Positions 1-7,281 are shown, numbered from the stretch's first letter. The stretch: 11,066 nucleotides of DNA from Paracoccaceae bacterium (GCA_007134805.1 SLKB01000050.1:1-11066); one strand, 5' to 3'. The notes: a model not told the origin generated them from the letters alone. Numbers and translations are program-made.

Positions 1-491
1 GGGCGCTGGTTCTTCGGGTCCCAGTGATGAGTTGCGGTGCGGAAGCTGAAAATCCGCTCCTTGGCGCGACTTTTCTCTTCGTCGCGGCGCGCGCCCCCGA
101 ATGCGGCATCGAACCCGTGCAGGTCGAGCGCCTGTTTCAGCCCTTCGGTCTTCCACATGTCAGTATGCACGCCGCCATGGTCGAACGGATTGATGCCGCG
201 CTTCACGGCTTCCGGGTTCTGGTAGACGATCAGCTGCATCCCGGCCTTGCGGGCGGCACGGTCGCGCAGTGCGTACATGTCGCGGAATTTCCAGGTCGTG
301 TCGACATGCAGAAGCGGAAACGGCGGCGGCGCGGGAAAAAAGGCCTTCTTCGCAAGGTGCAGCATCACCGCGCTGTCCTTGCCCACACTGTAGAGCATCA
401 CCGGCTTGTCGGCCTGGGCGACGACCTCGCGCATGATGTGGATCGCCTCGGCCTCCAGCCTCTGCAGATGTGTCAGTGTTCGAATCGACAT
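1..491 (-). CDS. cysD: Sulfate adenylyltransferase subunit 2 (CysD), 5' part; runs off the left edge
   Basis: CysD is the catalytic PP-loop subunit of ATP sulfurylase. With the GTPase CysN it makes adenosine 5'-phosphosulfate from ATP and sulfate in the cytosol, the first step of assimilatory sulfate reduction. The window holds the first 163 residues of a family about 300 residues long. Visible family signatures are [18 protein letters not shown] near the start, the PP-loop motif [13 protein letters not shown] (residues 34-46, SVGKDS at 35-40), [56 protein letters not shown] and HHWDPKNQR at the edge. The ATG start has a good Shine-Dalgarno, AGAAGG at 499-504, seven nt upstream. The frame stays open to base 1, so truncation is by the window, not a lesion. 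cysN or cysNC would be expected next, beyond the left edge. The gene is divergent from a LuxR-type regulator. Confidence 0.96.
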   Translation of the reverse strand, partial: MSIRTLTHLQRLEAEAIHIMREVVAQADKPVMLYSVGKDSAVMLHLAKKAFFPAPPPFPLLHVDTTWKFRDMYALRDRAARKAGMQLIVYQNPEAVKRGINPFDHGGVHTDMWKTEGLKQALDLHGFDAAFGGARRDEEKSRAKERIFSFRTATHHWDPKNQR

Positions 492-533
492 CGCAATTCC
501 TTCTTTCAACGCATTTTTCCCTTTGCGCATCCA

Positions 534-546
534 TAGCGCAGCGCTA
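534..546. promoter_or_regulatory. Perfect 13-bp palindrome in the cysD/LuxR divergent gap
   Basis: TAGCGCAGCGCTA reads as two perfect 6-bp arms around one central base. It lies in the 111-bp gap between the divergent starts of cysD (491) and the LuxR-type regulator (603), 42 bp upstream of the cysD start. A weak sigma70-like pair on the plus strand (TTGCGC 523-528, TAGAAG 545-550, spacer 16) overlaps it. The symmetry suggests a dimeric-regulator site, but I cannot assign it to a known regulator. Confidence 0.35.
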
Positions 547-557
547 GAAGCGGGTTC

Positions 558-575
558 ACCTCCCATATGGGGGGT
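558..575. promoter_or_regulatory. 18-bp near-perfect palindrome centred on CCCATATGGG, upstream of the LuxR-type gene
   Basis: ACCTCCCATATGGGGGGT contains the perfect 10-bp palindrome CCCATATGGG (562-571). With one mismatched pair (561/572) it extends to 18 bp with ACC/GGT ends. It ends 27 bp before the LuxR-type start and lies 66 bp from the cysD start. It would fit an operator for the divergent promoters, perhaps for the adjacent regulator itself. The assignment is inference from position and symmetry only. Confidence 0.4.
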
Positions 576-602
576 TGAGCGTAAAGAGATGGAATCTGGT
601 TA

Positions 603-1601
603 ATGATCGCCCCCGGCGCATCGCGGCTCTTGCAGGACCTCTATCGGATCGGTCTTGCCGCGCAGGACGGGTTCGAACGCCGTCTCTTGCGCAGGCTCGC
701 ACAGGATTTCGCGGCACAGGAGGCGCAGGTCTACATGCCCGATGGCGCCTGGGATCTGGATGGGCCGTTGCCTTTCGAGCTCCCGCGTGAACTCGCCGGG
801 CTGCGGCTGCACCGGGTCCATACGGGCGAGGAGTTGCGGCTGCGCCGCCCGGGCAGTGGATCGCGGCCTGACAGCCGCGACCAGCGCGCGGTCGGGTTGC
901 GGGCAGGAGCCCGTGTGGCCTGGTTCGTTCTGGGCCGCAACACGGCCCTCCAAAGCGGCGCCGGCGCGTTTCGGGCGGTCGACAGCGCGGCCCTCTCAGG
1001 GCTTGTGCCGCATCTGGAGCAGGTTCTGGAATGCGCCTCGGACCGCCGCGCCATGGCGCAGGAACTGATGTCGGCGCATCTGATCCTCGCACGCCTGCAG
1101 ATCGGTCAAGTGTCGTTCAATGCCCAAGGCGCGTTGTGCAATCAGGATGCTGTCGCCGCAACTCTGATCGCGCGACCCGGCGTTCATGTGCCGCGTTTAC
1201 TGCCAGCGCAGGATACCCCGCGCCTTCACGCCTGCGGTGCCGGGGTACATTTGCTGCATCTGCCGGCCGGGGGTGGGCCGTCGCTCGGATATCTGCGCGG
1301 GTCCGATGCGCCGCTGCCAGAGGCTGCCACGCTTGCCCAGCTTTTCGGGCTCACACTCCCCGAGGCGCGGCTGGTCCGCGCGCTCGGCGCCGGCACGCCC
1401 TTGGCCGAGAGTGCGCGGATGCTGGGCTTCTCTCTCGAGACAGCGCGCACCTACTCCAAGCAGATCTTTGCGAAAACCGGCGCGCGGGGCCAGTCTGCCC
1501 TGATGCGGCTGCTCTGGACAAGCCCGCTGATCCTTGCGCCCGGACAGCAAGCCGGAGGGCGCGCGCAGGCTCAACTCGCGCACCGCGTTGCCCTGAAGTG
1601 A
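603..1601 (+). CDS. LuxR-type helix-turn-helix transcriptional regulator
   Basis: A 332-residue protein with a C-terminal LuxR/GerE-type DNA-binding domain at about residues 247-303. The helices read LFGLTLPEARLVRALGAG, TPLAESARMLGFSLETARTY and KQIFAKTGARGQSALMRLL, the four-helix pattern of the family. The T-P/L-x-E-A-R and K-T-G-x-x-x-Q-x-x-L-M-R-L-L positions match a subgroup frequent in Alphaproteobacteria. The N-terminal 240 residues have no REC signature and no autoinducer-domain motif I recognise, so the ligand is unknown. A proline/glycine-rich tail follows the HTH. The ATG at 603 comes after a weak purine stretch (AAAGAGAT, 583-590), so its Shine-Dalgarno is poor. Divergence from cysD across a palindrome-bearing gap suggests local or autogenous regulation, possibly of sulfate assimilation, but that is guesswork. 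It appears to be a single-gene unit. Confidence 0.85.
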   Translation: MIAPGASRLLQDLYRIGLAAQDGFERRLLRRLAQDFAAQEAQVYMPDGAWDLDGPLPFELPRELAGLRLHRVHTGEELRLRRPGSGSRPDSRDQRAVGLRAGARVAWFVLGRNTALQSGAGAFRAVDSAALSGLVPHLEQVLECASDRRAMAQELMSAHLILARLQIGQVSFNAQGALCNQDAVAATLIARPGVHVPRLLPAQDTPRLHACGAGVHLLHLPAGGGPSLGYLRGSDAPLPEAATLAQLFGLTLPEARLVRALGAGTPLAESARMLGFSLETARTYSKQIFAKTGARGQSALMRLLWTSPLILAPGQQAGGRAQAQLAHRVALK

Positions 1602-1653
1602 TCGAAGAGGGCGCGCACCCCAGCGTGTGCTTTGCGCATGCAGCGCACGCCCG

Positions 1654-1680
1654 AAAAAACCCCGCCCTCGCAGGCGGGGT
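1654..1680 (-). terminator. Rho-independent terminator of rpsD
   Basis: On the minus strand, CCCCGCC (1679-1673), a 6-nt loop, and GGCGGGG (1666-1660) form a perfect 7-bp stem, followed by TTTTTT (1659-1654). One further A-T pair can close the base. It sits about 20 nt behind the rpsD stop codon. Read on the plus strand the hairpin has no T-run, so it is directional for rpsD rather than for the LuxR-type gene that converges on it. Confidence 0.9.
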
Positions 1681-1698
1681 GGATTCGCGATGGTCTTC

Positions 1699-2319
1699 TC
1701 AGTTCTTGGCGTAGAATTCGACCACTAGGTTCGGTTCCATCTGCACCGGATAGGGCACATCCCCGAGGCTGGGGGTCCGCACGAAGGTCGCTGTCATTTT
1801 GGAATGATCGACATCGAGGTAATCCGGCACATCGCGCTCTGCGAGGCTTACCGCTTCCAGCACGATTGCCAGCTGCTTCGACTTCTCCCGGATTGCAACC
1901 ACATCGCCTTCCTTGACGCGGAAGCTGGGAATGTTCACGCGCTGGCCGTTCACCGTGACATGACCGTGGTTCACGAACTGGCGCGCTGCAAAGATCGTGG
2001 GGACGAATTTCGCGCGGTAGATCAGGGCATCCAGGCGACGCTCCAGCAGACCGACCAGGTTTTCACCCGTATCGCCCTTGACGCGTTCGGCTTCTGCATA
2101 GATGCGACGGAACTGTTTCTCGGTCAGATCGCCGTAATAGCCTTTCAGCTTCTGCTTCGCGCGCAGCTGGATCCCGAAATCGGAAAGCTTGCCCTTGCGG
2201 CGCTGGCCGTGCTGGCCCGGGCCATAGTCACGGCGGTTCACGGGGCTTTTGGGGCGGCCCCAGATGTTCTCGCCCATGCGGCGGTCGATCTTGTGCTTGG
2301 CAGACGTGCGTTTGCTCAC
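1699..2319 (-). CDS. rpsD: 30S ribosomal protein S4
   Basis: S4 is a primary 16S rRNA-binding protein that nucleates assembly of the small-subunit body. The 206-residue length equals that of E. coli S4. Recognisable segments are the N-terminal [58 protein letters not shown], then the S4 RNA-binding domain at about residues 94-155 ([39 protein letters not shown]), and the terminal [11 protein letters not shown]. The start is GTG, set by a strong Shine-Dalgarno (AAGGAGAT, 2332-2325) five nt upstream and by the conserved [14 protein letters not shown]-terminus. The gene looks monocistronic: it has its own promoter (2475-2502), a long structured leader and its own terminator. It is not in the large ribosomal protein operon, as is common in Alphaproteobacteria. 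Confidence 0.99.
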   Translation of the reverse strand: MSKRTSAKHKIDRRMGENIWGRPKSPVNRRDYGPGQHGQRRKGKLSDFGIQLRAKQKLKGYYGDLTEKQFRRIYAEAERVKGDTGENLVGLLERRLDALIYRAKFVPTIFAARQFVNHGHVTVNGQRVNIPSFRVKEGDVVAIREKSKQLAIVLEAVSLAERDVPDYLDVDHSKMTATFVRTPSLGDVPYPVQMEPNLVVEFYAKN

Positions 2320-2468
2320 GGCTGATCTCCTTCAAATGGCGCCCCGCAGCCGGGGGCAGAGTGAAGGGCGTTGTCCTCTCCCGCGGTTCAGGCGGGCGAC
2401 AGGCGATCTCTTGCGAGAGCCTCCAACACCAATGAAACGCAAGCCATGACGTGCTGTCATGGTCGCGC
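2320..2468 (-). promoter_or_regulatory. Structured 5' leader of rpsD
   Basis: From the predicted start of transcription near 2468 to the GTG there are about 150 untranslated nt holding three simple hairpins. In transcript order they are: CCATGAC/GTCATGG, a perfect 7-bp stem with a 5-nt loop (2462-2444), almost at the RNA 5' end; GGC-TCTC/GAGA-GCC around a GCAA tetraloop with a 2-nt bulge (2421-2402); and CCCCG-GCTG-CGGGG (about 2357-2341), ending roughly 8 nt before the Shine-Dalgarno. S4 autoregulates through mRNA leaders in E. coli (alpha operon) and Bacillus (rpsD), so an S4-responsive leader is plausible here. No homology to those structures was established. Confidence 0.5.
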
Positions 2469-2474
2469 CGTGCT

Positions 2475-2502
2475 GCTATACAGACTGCGCGCGGCGTGTC
2501 AA
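2475..2502 (-). promoter_or_regulatory. Sigma70-type promoter of rpsD
   Basis: On the minus strand there is a perfect -35 hexamer TTGACA (2502-2497), a 16-bp spacer and the -10 hexamer TATAGC (2480-2475, four of six consensus positions). Transcription would start near 2468. The -35 box lies only 20 bp behind the stop codon of the Hint-domain gene, so the promoter occupies the whole junction between the two genes. Confidence 0.7.
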
Positions 2503-2520
2503 CGGGCAACGCGCCGCGCG
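2488..2520 (-). repeat. 9-bp GC-only inverted repeat around the rpsD -35 box
   Basis: CGCGCGGCG (2488-2496) and CGCCGCGCG (2512-2520) are perfect inverted copies separated by 15 nt, and that spacer contains the rpsD -35 hexamer. The repeat begins two bp after the Hint-gene stop codon. In a transcript from the Hint gene it would form a strong 3' hairpin, but no T-run follows, so it is not a canonical intrinsic terminator. It could act as an mRNA-end stabiliser or a protein-binding site. Chance is also possible in DNA this GC-rich. Confidence 0.45.
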
Positions 2521-2521
2521 A

Positions 2522-3553
2522 TCAGGCGGCGAGCAGCGCGGCCTCGCCCGGCAGAAGGCAGCGCCGCGCTGTCGGGCCGAAGCTTGCAGGGTTGCAAAAC
2601 AGATCCTCCGAGATCTCCCCCAGGCTCTCGCGGTGCTGGCGCAGGGTCTCGGCCGATGCAAGCGCCGGATGAAAGCTTTCGGTGGGAAGGCCATTGGCGC
2701 TGAGGATCTGATGGGCGTCGAACATCAGGTGGATGTAGCAGACCCCGTGCAGCGCAAGATCCGGCACAATGCGTTGATAATCGACCAGATCGCGCGCCCG
2801 CGCGAGCACCTCATCGCAGTTGAACAGATCGCGCGCGCGCGGCCCCCTGATCAGAACCCGATGCGCCGGCGAGACGCAAAGATCTTCATGCGGGGCGCCC
2901 CTGCCAAGAGCGCCTGCGCGCAGCCGGATCGGGCGCAGATGCGGATAATGCCGCAGGGCCAGCCCCGAGATTGCCGATTGTCCGATCCAGCGAAGCGGTT
3001 GCGGGCCATTGTCGCGCGTCTCGACAAGATCGCCCGGGCCCAGCGTCGTGATCGGGCGCGCGCCATCCGGCGTCGCGATCATTGTGTCCGATGTGAAGCA
3101 GATCACATCCTGCGACAGCGCCCTGTGAAGCGTCGGGGAGAGGTTGACCGCGCTGACCCACAGAAGCTGGTTCGGCGCGGGCGCAGTCCCGGAAAAGACG
3201 ACCCAACGGCGTCGCCGCGCCGTGATCAGTCGCGCGACATGGCACAGGCGGCCGTCAGTTATCACGAAGCCGTCTGCCGGAGGGGTCGGCATAGGGGCGG
3301 GGATCTCTTCGGGCGCGATCCGTCCGCTCAGGCGTTCGGCCACGGCCCGCGCCCGCGTCTTCATCATGTCGCCCCGCGTCGGGTCGGGATCCGCCAGAAG
3401 CAGTGCTGCGCCATCAAGCGGTATGGCGGGCTGACGCAAGCGCCATGTTGCGCCCACGCGCAGATACTCCTGCGAGAGCCCCGCGATGCCATCGATTTCG
3501 GTGCACGCCCAATCGAGCGCAAAGACACCGCCCCGCACTGCTGCCTGGGTCAC
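2522..3553 (-). CDS. Hint (hedgehog/intein) domain protein, Hint_2 type
   Basis: A 343-residue protein whose residues from about 150 to 297 form a Hint domain of the Hint_2 type common in Rhodobacterales. Block A reads ICFTSDTMIATPDGARPI with the nucleophile-position Cys152. A turn of the form LGPGDLVETRDNGPQPLRWI follows. The block-B-like VSPAHRVLI has S228 and H231 in the T/S-x-x-H pattern. The block-F-like YIHLMFDAHQILSANGLPTE has H275 and H281. No terminal Asn-Cys/Ser splicing junction is seen, so hedgehog-type cleavage would be likelier than splicing, if it is active at all. The N-terminal 150 residues match nothing I know and lack a signal peptide or membrane span. A short tail (about 298-343) ends in LLPGEAALLAA. 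The start is GTG, with GAGG five nt upstream. The gene follows the response regulator by 92 nt with no clear terminator, so co-transcription is possible. Function is unknown. Confidence 0.82.
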   Translation of the reverse strand: MTQAAVRGGVFALDWACTEIDGIAGLSQEYLRVGATWRLRQPAIPLDGAALLLADPDPTRGDMMKTRARAVAERLSGRIAPEEIPAPMPTPPADGFVITDGRLCHVARLITARRRRWVVFSGTAPAPNQLLWVSAVNLSPTLHRALSQDVICFTSDTMIATPDGARPITTLGPGDLVETRDNGPQPLRWIGQSAISGLALRHYPHLRPIRLRAGALGRGAPHEDLCVSPAHRVLIRGPRARDLFNCDEVLARARDLVDYQRIVPDLALHGVCYIHLMFDAHQILSANGLPTESFHPALASAETLRQHRESLGEISEDLFCNPASFGPTARRCLLPGEAALLAA

Positions 3554-3645
3554 TGCTGCCTCGGTCCTGCCTGTTTCGGCTTATTGCGGCAGGCTATCAG
3601 AGGGGCTCGTGAAAAACCAGTTCTTTGCGCCCTGCACATGGCCGC

Positions 3646-4281
3646 CTACACAAGACCATAATTGCTCGCAAGCATGGCCGCCTGTGTCCGGTTGGTCGCG
3701 CCCAGCCGCCGGTAGAGCGTCTTGACATGCAGTTTGACCGTCGGCTCCTTCAGCCCGAGATGGCGCGCGATTTCCTTGTTCGTGAACCCTCGGCACAGCG
3801 CCTTGAGCACATCCTGCTCACGATCTGTCAGGGTCAGGTCCGCCGGCGCGGCGGCGCCTGGTTGTGCGGGCGGTACATCAAGGAACAGATCGACCGGCAC
3901 AAAGCGCTCTCCCTCCGCCATGAAGCGCAAGGCCCGGAGCAGCGATTTCGCGGGCATCGATTTGTTCAGAAAGCCGCGCGCGCCCATCTGCAAGGCGCGC
4001 AGCGCAACGTCGCGCTGGGCCACGCCCGAAAAAATCACAAGGCCGGGGCTGTCGGGGTAGTCCTGCAGGCTCAGCAGCCCGTCGAGGTCATTCATCCCCG
4101 GCATGCTGTAATCGAGCAGCACGAGATCGAACGGTTGGGTCGTGTCCATCGCGGCGCGCGCGGCGGAAAGATCCGCCACGGTAACGATGTCGATATCGGG
4201 CTCGGCTTCGAGGAAGCTTCGCAGCGTATCGCGCAGCAACTCGTGATCATCAGCGATGAGGAGGCGCATTTCCTTGGCCAT
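3646..4281 (-). CDS. NarL/FixJ-type response regulator (REC plus LuxR HTH)
   Basis: A 211-residue two-component response regulator. The receiver domain (about 5-122) has the acidic pair D11-D12 in LLIADDHELL, phospho-acceptor D57 in LVLLDYSMPGM, S85 in VIFSGVA and K107 in GFLNKSMPA, so all key residues are present. The C-terminal LuxR/GerE-type HTH (about 149-211) reads LTLTDREQDVLKALCRGFTN, KEIARHLGLKEPTVKLHVK and TLYRRLGATNRTQAAMLASN. It follows the hybrid kinase by 15 nt on the same strand, so the two are almost certainly an operon and a cognate pair. The ATG at 4281 has little Shine-Dalgarno and may depend on coupling to the kinase stop. A second ATG four codons in (MRLLIADD) also has a purine run, but that run is too close. 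Targets are unknown; the downstream Hint gene is one candidate. Confidence 0.94.
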   Translation of the reverse strand: MAKEMRLLIADDHELLRDTLRSFLEAEPDIDIVTVADLSAARAAMDTTQPFDLVLLDYSMPGMNDLDGLLSLQDYPDSPGLVIFSGVAQRDVALRALQMGARGFLNKSMPAKSLLRALRFMAEGERFVPVDLFLDVPPAQPGAAAPADLTLTDREQDVLKALCRGFTNKEIARHLGLKEPTVKLHVKTLYRRLGATNRTQAAMLASNYGLV

Positions 4282-4296
4282 CTGTGGCGGCTGAAC

Positions 4297-7197
4297 TCAA
4301 GAGCGCAGCCGAATACTGAGGAGGGACGCAACGAGAACGGAAGATGCGATAGGTTTTTTCAAAATCAGCGATACCGCATGCTGCGCAGATTCCTTTGCGA
4401 AATGCAACTCGCTCTTTCCCGAGGCCAGAAGGATCGGCAACTCGGGCCTGATCTTGCGCAACTGCCGCGCCAGATCCAGCCCCGTCATCGGTGACATTTC
4501 ATGATCGGTGATGACCATGTCCCAGGCGCTGGGATCTTCGGTCATCGCCTCGACGGCGTCGCCGGGGGCGATGCAGCTGGCCACTTCGGCACCCGCGCGG
4601 CTCAGTGCCTGTGACATCTGCTGCAGGTACTGGTCGTCATCGTCCACCAGAAGCACACTCAGCCCGGCAAGCGGGCGGGCCATCGATTCGGGCGCCTCGA
4701 TCACGGGGCCTTGCGCGGCGTTGCGCGACGTTGCCGGCCAGAACACGCGAAAGATACTGCCTTCGCCGTGGGTCGAGCACAGCTCCAGTGCGGCACCGGT
4801 CTGCATGAGGATATCCGCGACAATCGCAAGCCCGAGGCCCGCGCCGTCATCGGGTTTGCTCGAATGATAGGGGCGAAAGATCTGCTTGCGCTCCGTGGCG
4901 GAAATGCCGGGGCCATTGTCCTGCACTTCGAGCACCACATAGCGGGTTGATGGGAAGATCCGGCCCAGATCCGCGTGATGCGGGATATCGTCGCTGATCT
5001 GCTCTGTCAGTCGCACCGAGACCCTGCCCTGGGTCTCCGGGCCCCTATTGGGCGCGGCTGCGCTCCGGCGGGCTGCGTCGCGCGCGTTCAGGATCAGATT
5101 GAGCATAACCTGGATCACGCCGGTTTCCTCGGCGATCACCTCGGGGATGTGGTCGGGCAGCTCCGTGGCAAGGTCGACCGATGCGTCGAGTGTCGGGCGC
5201 ACCAGGTCGATCGCCTGACGTGTCAGCCTGATAAGGTCGAGCGCGCCGAAATGCGGTCGCCGATCGCCCAGCCGTGTCAGCCTTGCTGCAAGCGCGTGGG
5301 CCTGGTGCGCTGCCGCCTCGATTCGCGCCAGATGCTGCAGGCCTTCGGTGGCCACGAAGCCCCGCAAGGTCGCGCTCGAGCCAGAGATCGCGGCCATGAT
5401 ATTCGCCACGTCATGCGCAAGCCCGCTCGAGAGTTGCGCGACGAGCTGCCGCGATTGCGCGAGCTGCAGCTTTTCGTTCAGGTGCGCGCGTTCCTGTGCG
5501 GCAAGCTTCCTGGCCGTGATGTCCCGCGCGATTGTGAGCACACAACCGTCTTCCTGAATCGACATCGATATATCGACATGCCGCTCTGCCCCGTCGGCGC
5601 TGTCGATCACGATATCGCCATTCCAGTAGCCCTCATCATGCAGCACCGGCAGGATATGTACGAGGTTCTCGACGAAAGAGGGCGGGCTCACATCCTGCCA
5701 TGTCAGGTCGGCTGCCGGCAGATCCCGAGGCAGCTTGAGGATCTCGCGCATGACGGGATTGAGATAGCTCAGGGTTCCGTTCGGCAGGCTGATCGCGATG
5801 CCGTCCTGCGACGCGTCCATGGCGCGGGCCATGTCGCGCAAGGCCCGTGCCTCTGACATCTTCAGAGTGGTTATGTCACTTCCGACCAGCATGAAGCCCT
5901 GTGTCGCTCTGTCGGGATCCTGCAGGGGCTGCATGTTGAGATCCAGCCAGCGGGTAAGGCCGCTCGCGCTGCGGAACTTGATCTCGGAGCGCACGGGCCC
6001 CGGTGTCGGCGCATCCCCTTGCACTTGTGCGACAAGGGCAGGAGCTGCGGACTGAACGCGCAGCACATCGCGCACGTGCCTGCCCATGGCGTCCTGGAGT
6101 GAGGTTTCGGTCATGTCGGCCGCGGCTGGATTCATCCATGTCACTCGTCGCGCACAGTCGAGCAGGATGATAAGATTACTCGAAATTTCAGCGACTTGGC
6201 TAAGTTTCTGGATTCGCCTGTCCTGAAGATAGCTCTCGGTGATTTCGCGCACGACGAACAGATAGCCCGTGGGCGGGCAGTTCCGCGCGGTGTCGCGCCG
6301 GGTCGCAAACAGCGCAAATCGCTTGGTTTCGCCATCGATGGTCAGCGAATAGCGGTAGGTTGGCGACCACGCGGCCTTGTCGACTTCGGCTCTGGCATTG
6401 CTGACGATCTTGCGCAGATGCGGCGGCACGCAGGCTTCAAGCGATGTGCCGATCACCTCTTGTGGGTTCAGGGCAAAGATGAGGGGCTGGCTCTGGTGAT
6501 AGCCGATCACGACACCGTCGCGGTCCGTCTCGATGATCAGTTCGGGCACGGCGGCCAGCATCGCGGTCAGGCGCGTTTGCGTCAGGCGCAAGTCAGAGAG
6601 ATGGCGCGCCTCTCTGCGCGCAAGCCGGTCGCGTTGCAGGACCGCGCCGACAGTTGCGGCAAAGCTGCGCAACAGGTTCTGTACAAGCGGCGAAAAGGCC
6701 TTGCGCCGCCACAGATAATCGAGCCCCACGAAGCCCTGGATCTCGGACCCTTCGAAAATCGGCACGCAGATGAGGGATCTGATGCTCTTGTCGATCAGGG
6801 TCTGGCGCAGATCCGCCCCGCTGGACAGGGAGGCAGTGTTCGGGACAGCCAGCATCCCGTCGCGGCGGAAGGCCGACCACAACATATCGCTGATCGCGTC
6901 GGGAATTTCCCGCAGCGCCGGTCTGGTTGCCGCGATCCCCGGAGCGCACCATTCATGGCCATGCTCGACCAGTGTCAAATCTCGGATCACGAAGGAATAG
7001 GCGCGGTCCGCATCCAGCGCCTCGCCGATCATCTGCAAGGCACGGTTGAAGGCCGAGTCGGTCTGCCCGCAGGGCGCCCGCTGCAGCAGGATCTGCGCGT
7101 CCGAGAAAACCTCTGGCAGCGGCCGCGGTTCATCGGCCTGGTGCGGGACGACCGCAGAATAAGCTGGCCCTGGGCGGGGCTTTCCGGGTGATGTCAT
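4297..7197 (-). CDS. Soluble hybrid sensor histidine kinase: GAF, three PAS, HisKA/HATPase, REC
   Basis: About 966 residues from the ATG at 7197. In order: a GAF-like domain (about 47-187, with HEWCAPGI and RSLICVPIFEGSEIQGFVGL); three PAS-like domains (about 208-317, 327-442, 452-562; the last ends CVLTIARDITARK); a coiled linker; the H-box SGLAHDVANIMAAIS with His595; the HATPase N-box VMLNLILNARDAARR (N704), G1 DNGPGIS (760-766), F-box IFRPYHSSKP and G2 GAGLGLAI (785-792); and a C-terminal REC (about 846-964) with D852-D855, phospho-acceptor D898 in VITDHEMSP, S926 and K947/K948. I see no membrane segment, so it senses a cytosolic cue, but no cofactor site can be named. It has no HPt domain. 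In-frame alternative starts are ATG 7236 and GTG 7281. I chose 7197 because only it has GGAAGG just upstream, though the spacing is short. It heads an operon with the response regulator. Confidence 0.93.
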   Translation of the reverse strand: MTSPGKPRPGPAYSAVVPHQADEPRPLPEVFSDAQILLQRAPCGQTDSAFNRALQMIGEALDADRAYSFVIRDLTLVEHGHEWCAPGIAATRPALREIPDAISDMLWSAFRRDGMLAVPNTASLSSGADLRQTLIDKSIRSLICVPIFEGSEIQGFVGLDYLWRRKAFSPLVQNLLRSFAATVGAVLQRDRLARREARHLSDLRLTQTRLTAMLAAVPELIIETDRDGVVIGYHQSQPLIFALNPQEVIGTSLEACVPPHLRKIVSNARAEVDKAAWSPTYRYSLTIDGETKRFALFATRRDTARNCPPTGYLFVVREITESYLQDRRIQKLSQVAEISSNLIILLDCARRVTWMNPAAADMTETSLQDAMGRHVRDVLRVQSAAPALVAQVQGDAPTPGPVRSEIKFRSASGLTRWLDLNMQPLQDPDRATQGFMLVGSDITTLKMSEARALRDMARAMDASQDGIAISLPNGTLSYLNPVMREILKLPRDLPAADLTWQDVSPPSFVENLVHILPVLHDEGYWNGDIVIDSADGAERHVDISMSIQEDGCVLTIARDITARKLAAQERAHLNEKLQLAQSRQLVAQLSSGLAHDVANIMAAISGSSATLRGFVATEGLQHLARIEAAAHQAHALAARLTRLGDRRPHFGALDLIRLTRQAIDLVRPTLDASVDLATELPDHIPEVIAEETGVIQVMLNLILNARDAARRSAAAPNRGPETQGRVSVRLTEQISDDIPHHADLGRIFPSTRYVVLEVQDNGPGISATERKQIFRPYHSSKPDDGAGLGLAIVADILMQTGAALELCSTHGEGSIFRVFWPATSRNAAQGPVIEAPESMARPLAGLSVLLVDDDDQYLQQMSQALSRAGAEVASCIAPGDAVEAMTEDPSAWDMVITDHEMSPMTGLDLARQLRKIRPELPILLASGKSELHFAKESAQHAVSLILKKPIASSVLVASLLSIRLRS

Positions 7198-7281
7198 GTC
7201 CTTCCGCGCCTGCCTGCCATTTTGTGTGTCCCTCATGCCGCATTTCGCGTAAGGCGAATCCGAAAAACCGTGCTGGCGCAC

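Noticed and set aside
160..534. A minus-strand open frame starting upstream of cysD
   Set aside because: It is in a different frame from cysD. The cysD frame gives the PP-loop and other conserved motifs, while this frame gives none.
2320..2521. A tRNA or small RNA gene in the rpsD upstream region
   Set aside because: The hairpins do not form a cloverleaf and no T-loop (GTTCRA-type) sequence is present at the right spacing. A leader explains them better.
3554..3645. Possible terminator or promoter between the response regulator and the Hint gene
   Set aside because: A GTTTTTTC stretch on the minus strand has only a tiny stem before it, and GCCTG/CAGGC arms are 16 nt apart with no T-run. Promoter hexamers are too weak to call.
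2459..3661. A 400-codon open frame on the plus strand
   Set aside because: It lies opposite the Hint-domain gene and is rich in Arg, Ala and Asp typical of antisense frames in GC-rich DNA. The minus strand encodes recognisable Hint motifs.
3625..4494. A 289-codon plus-strand open frame
   Set aside because: It is antisense to the response regulator and the kinase REC domain, whose minus-strand motifs are unambiguous.
4975..7191. Plus-strand open frames of about 290 and 330 codons (4975-5856 and 6196-7191)
   Set aside because: Both are opposite the hybrid kinase and show no family motif or Shine-Dalgarno.
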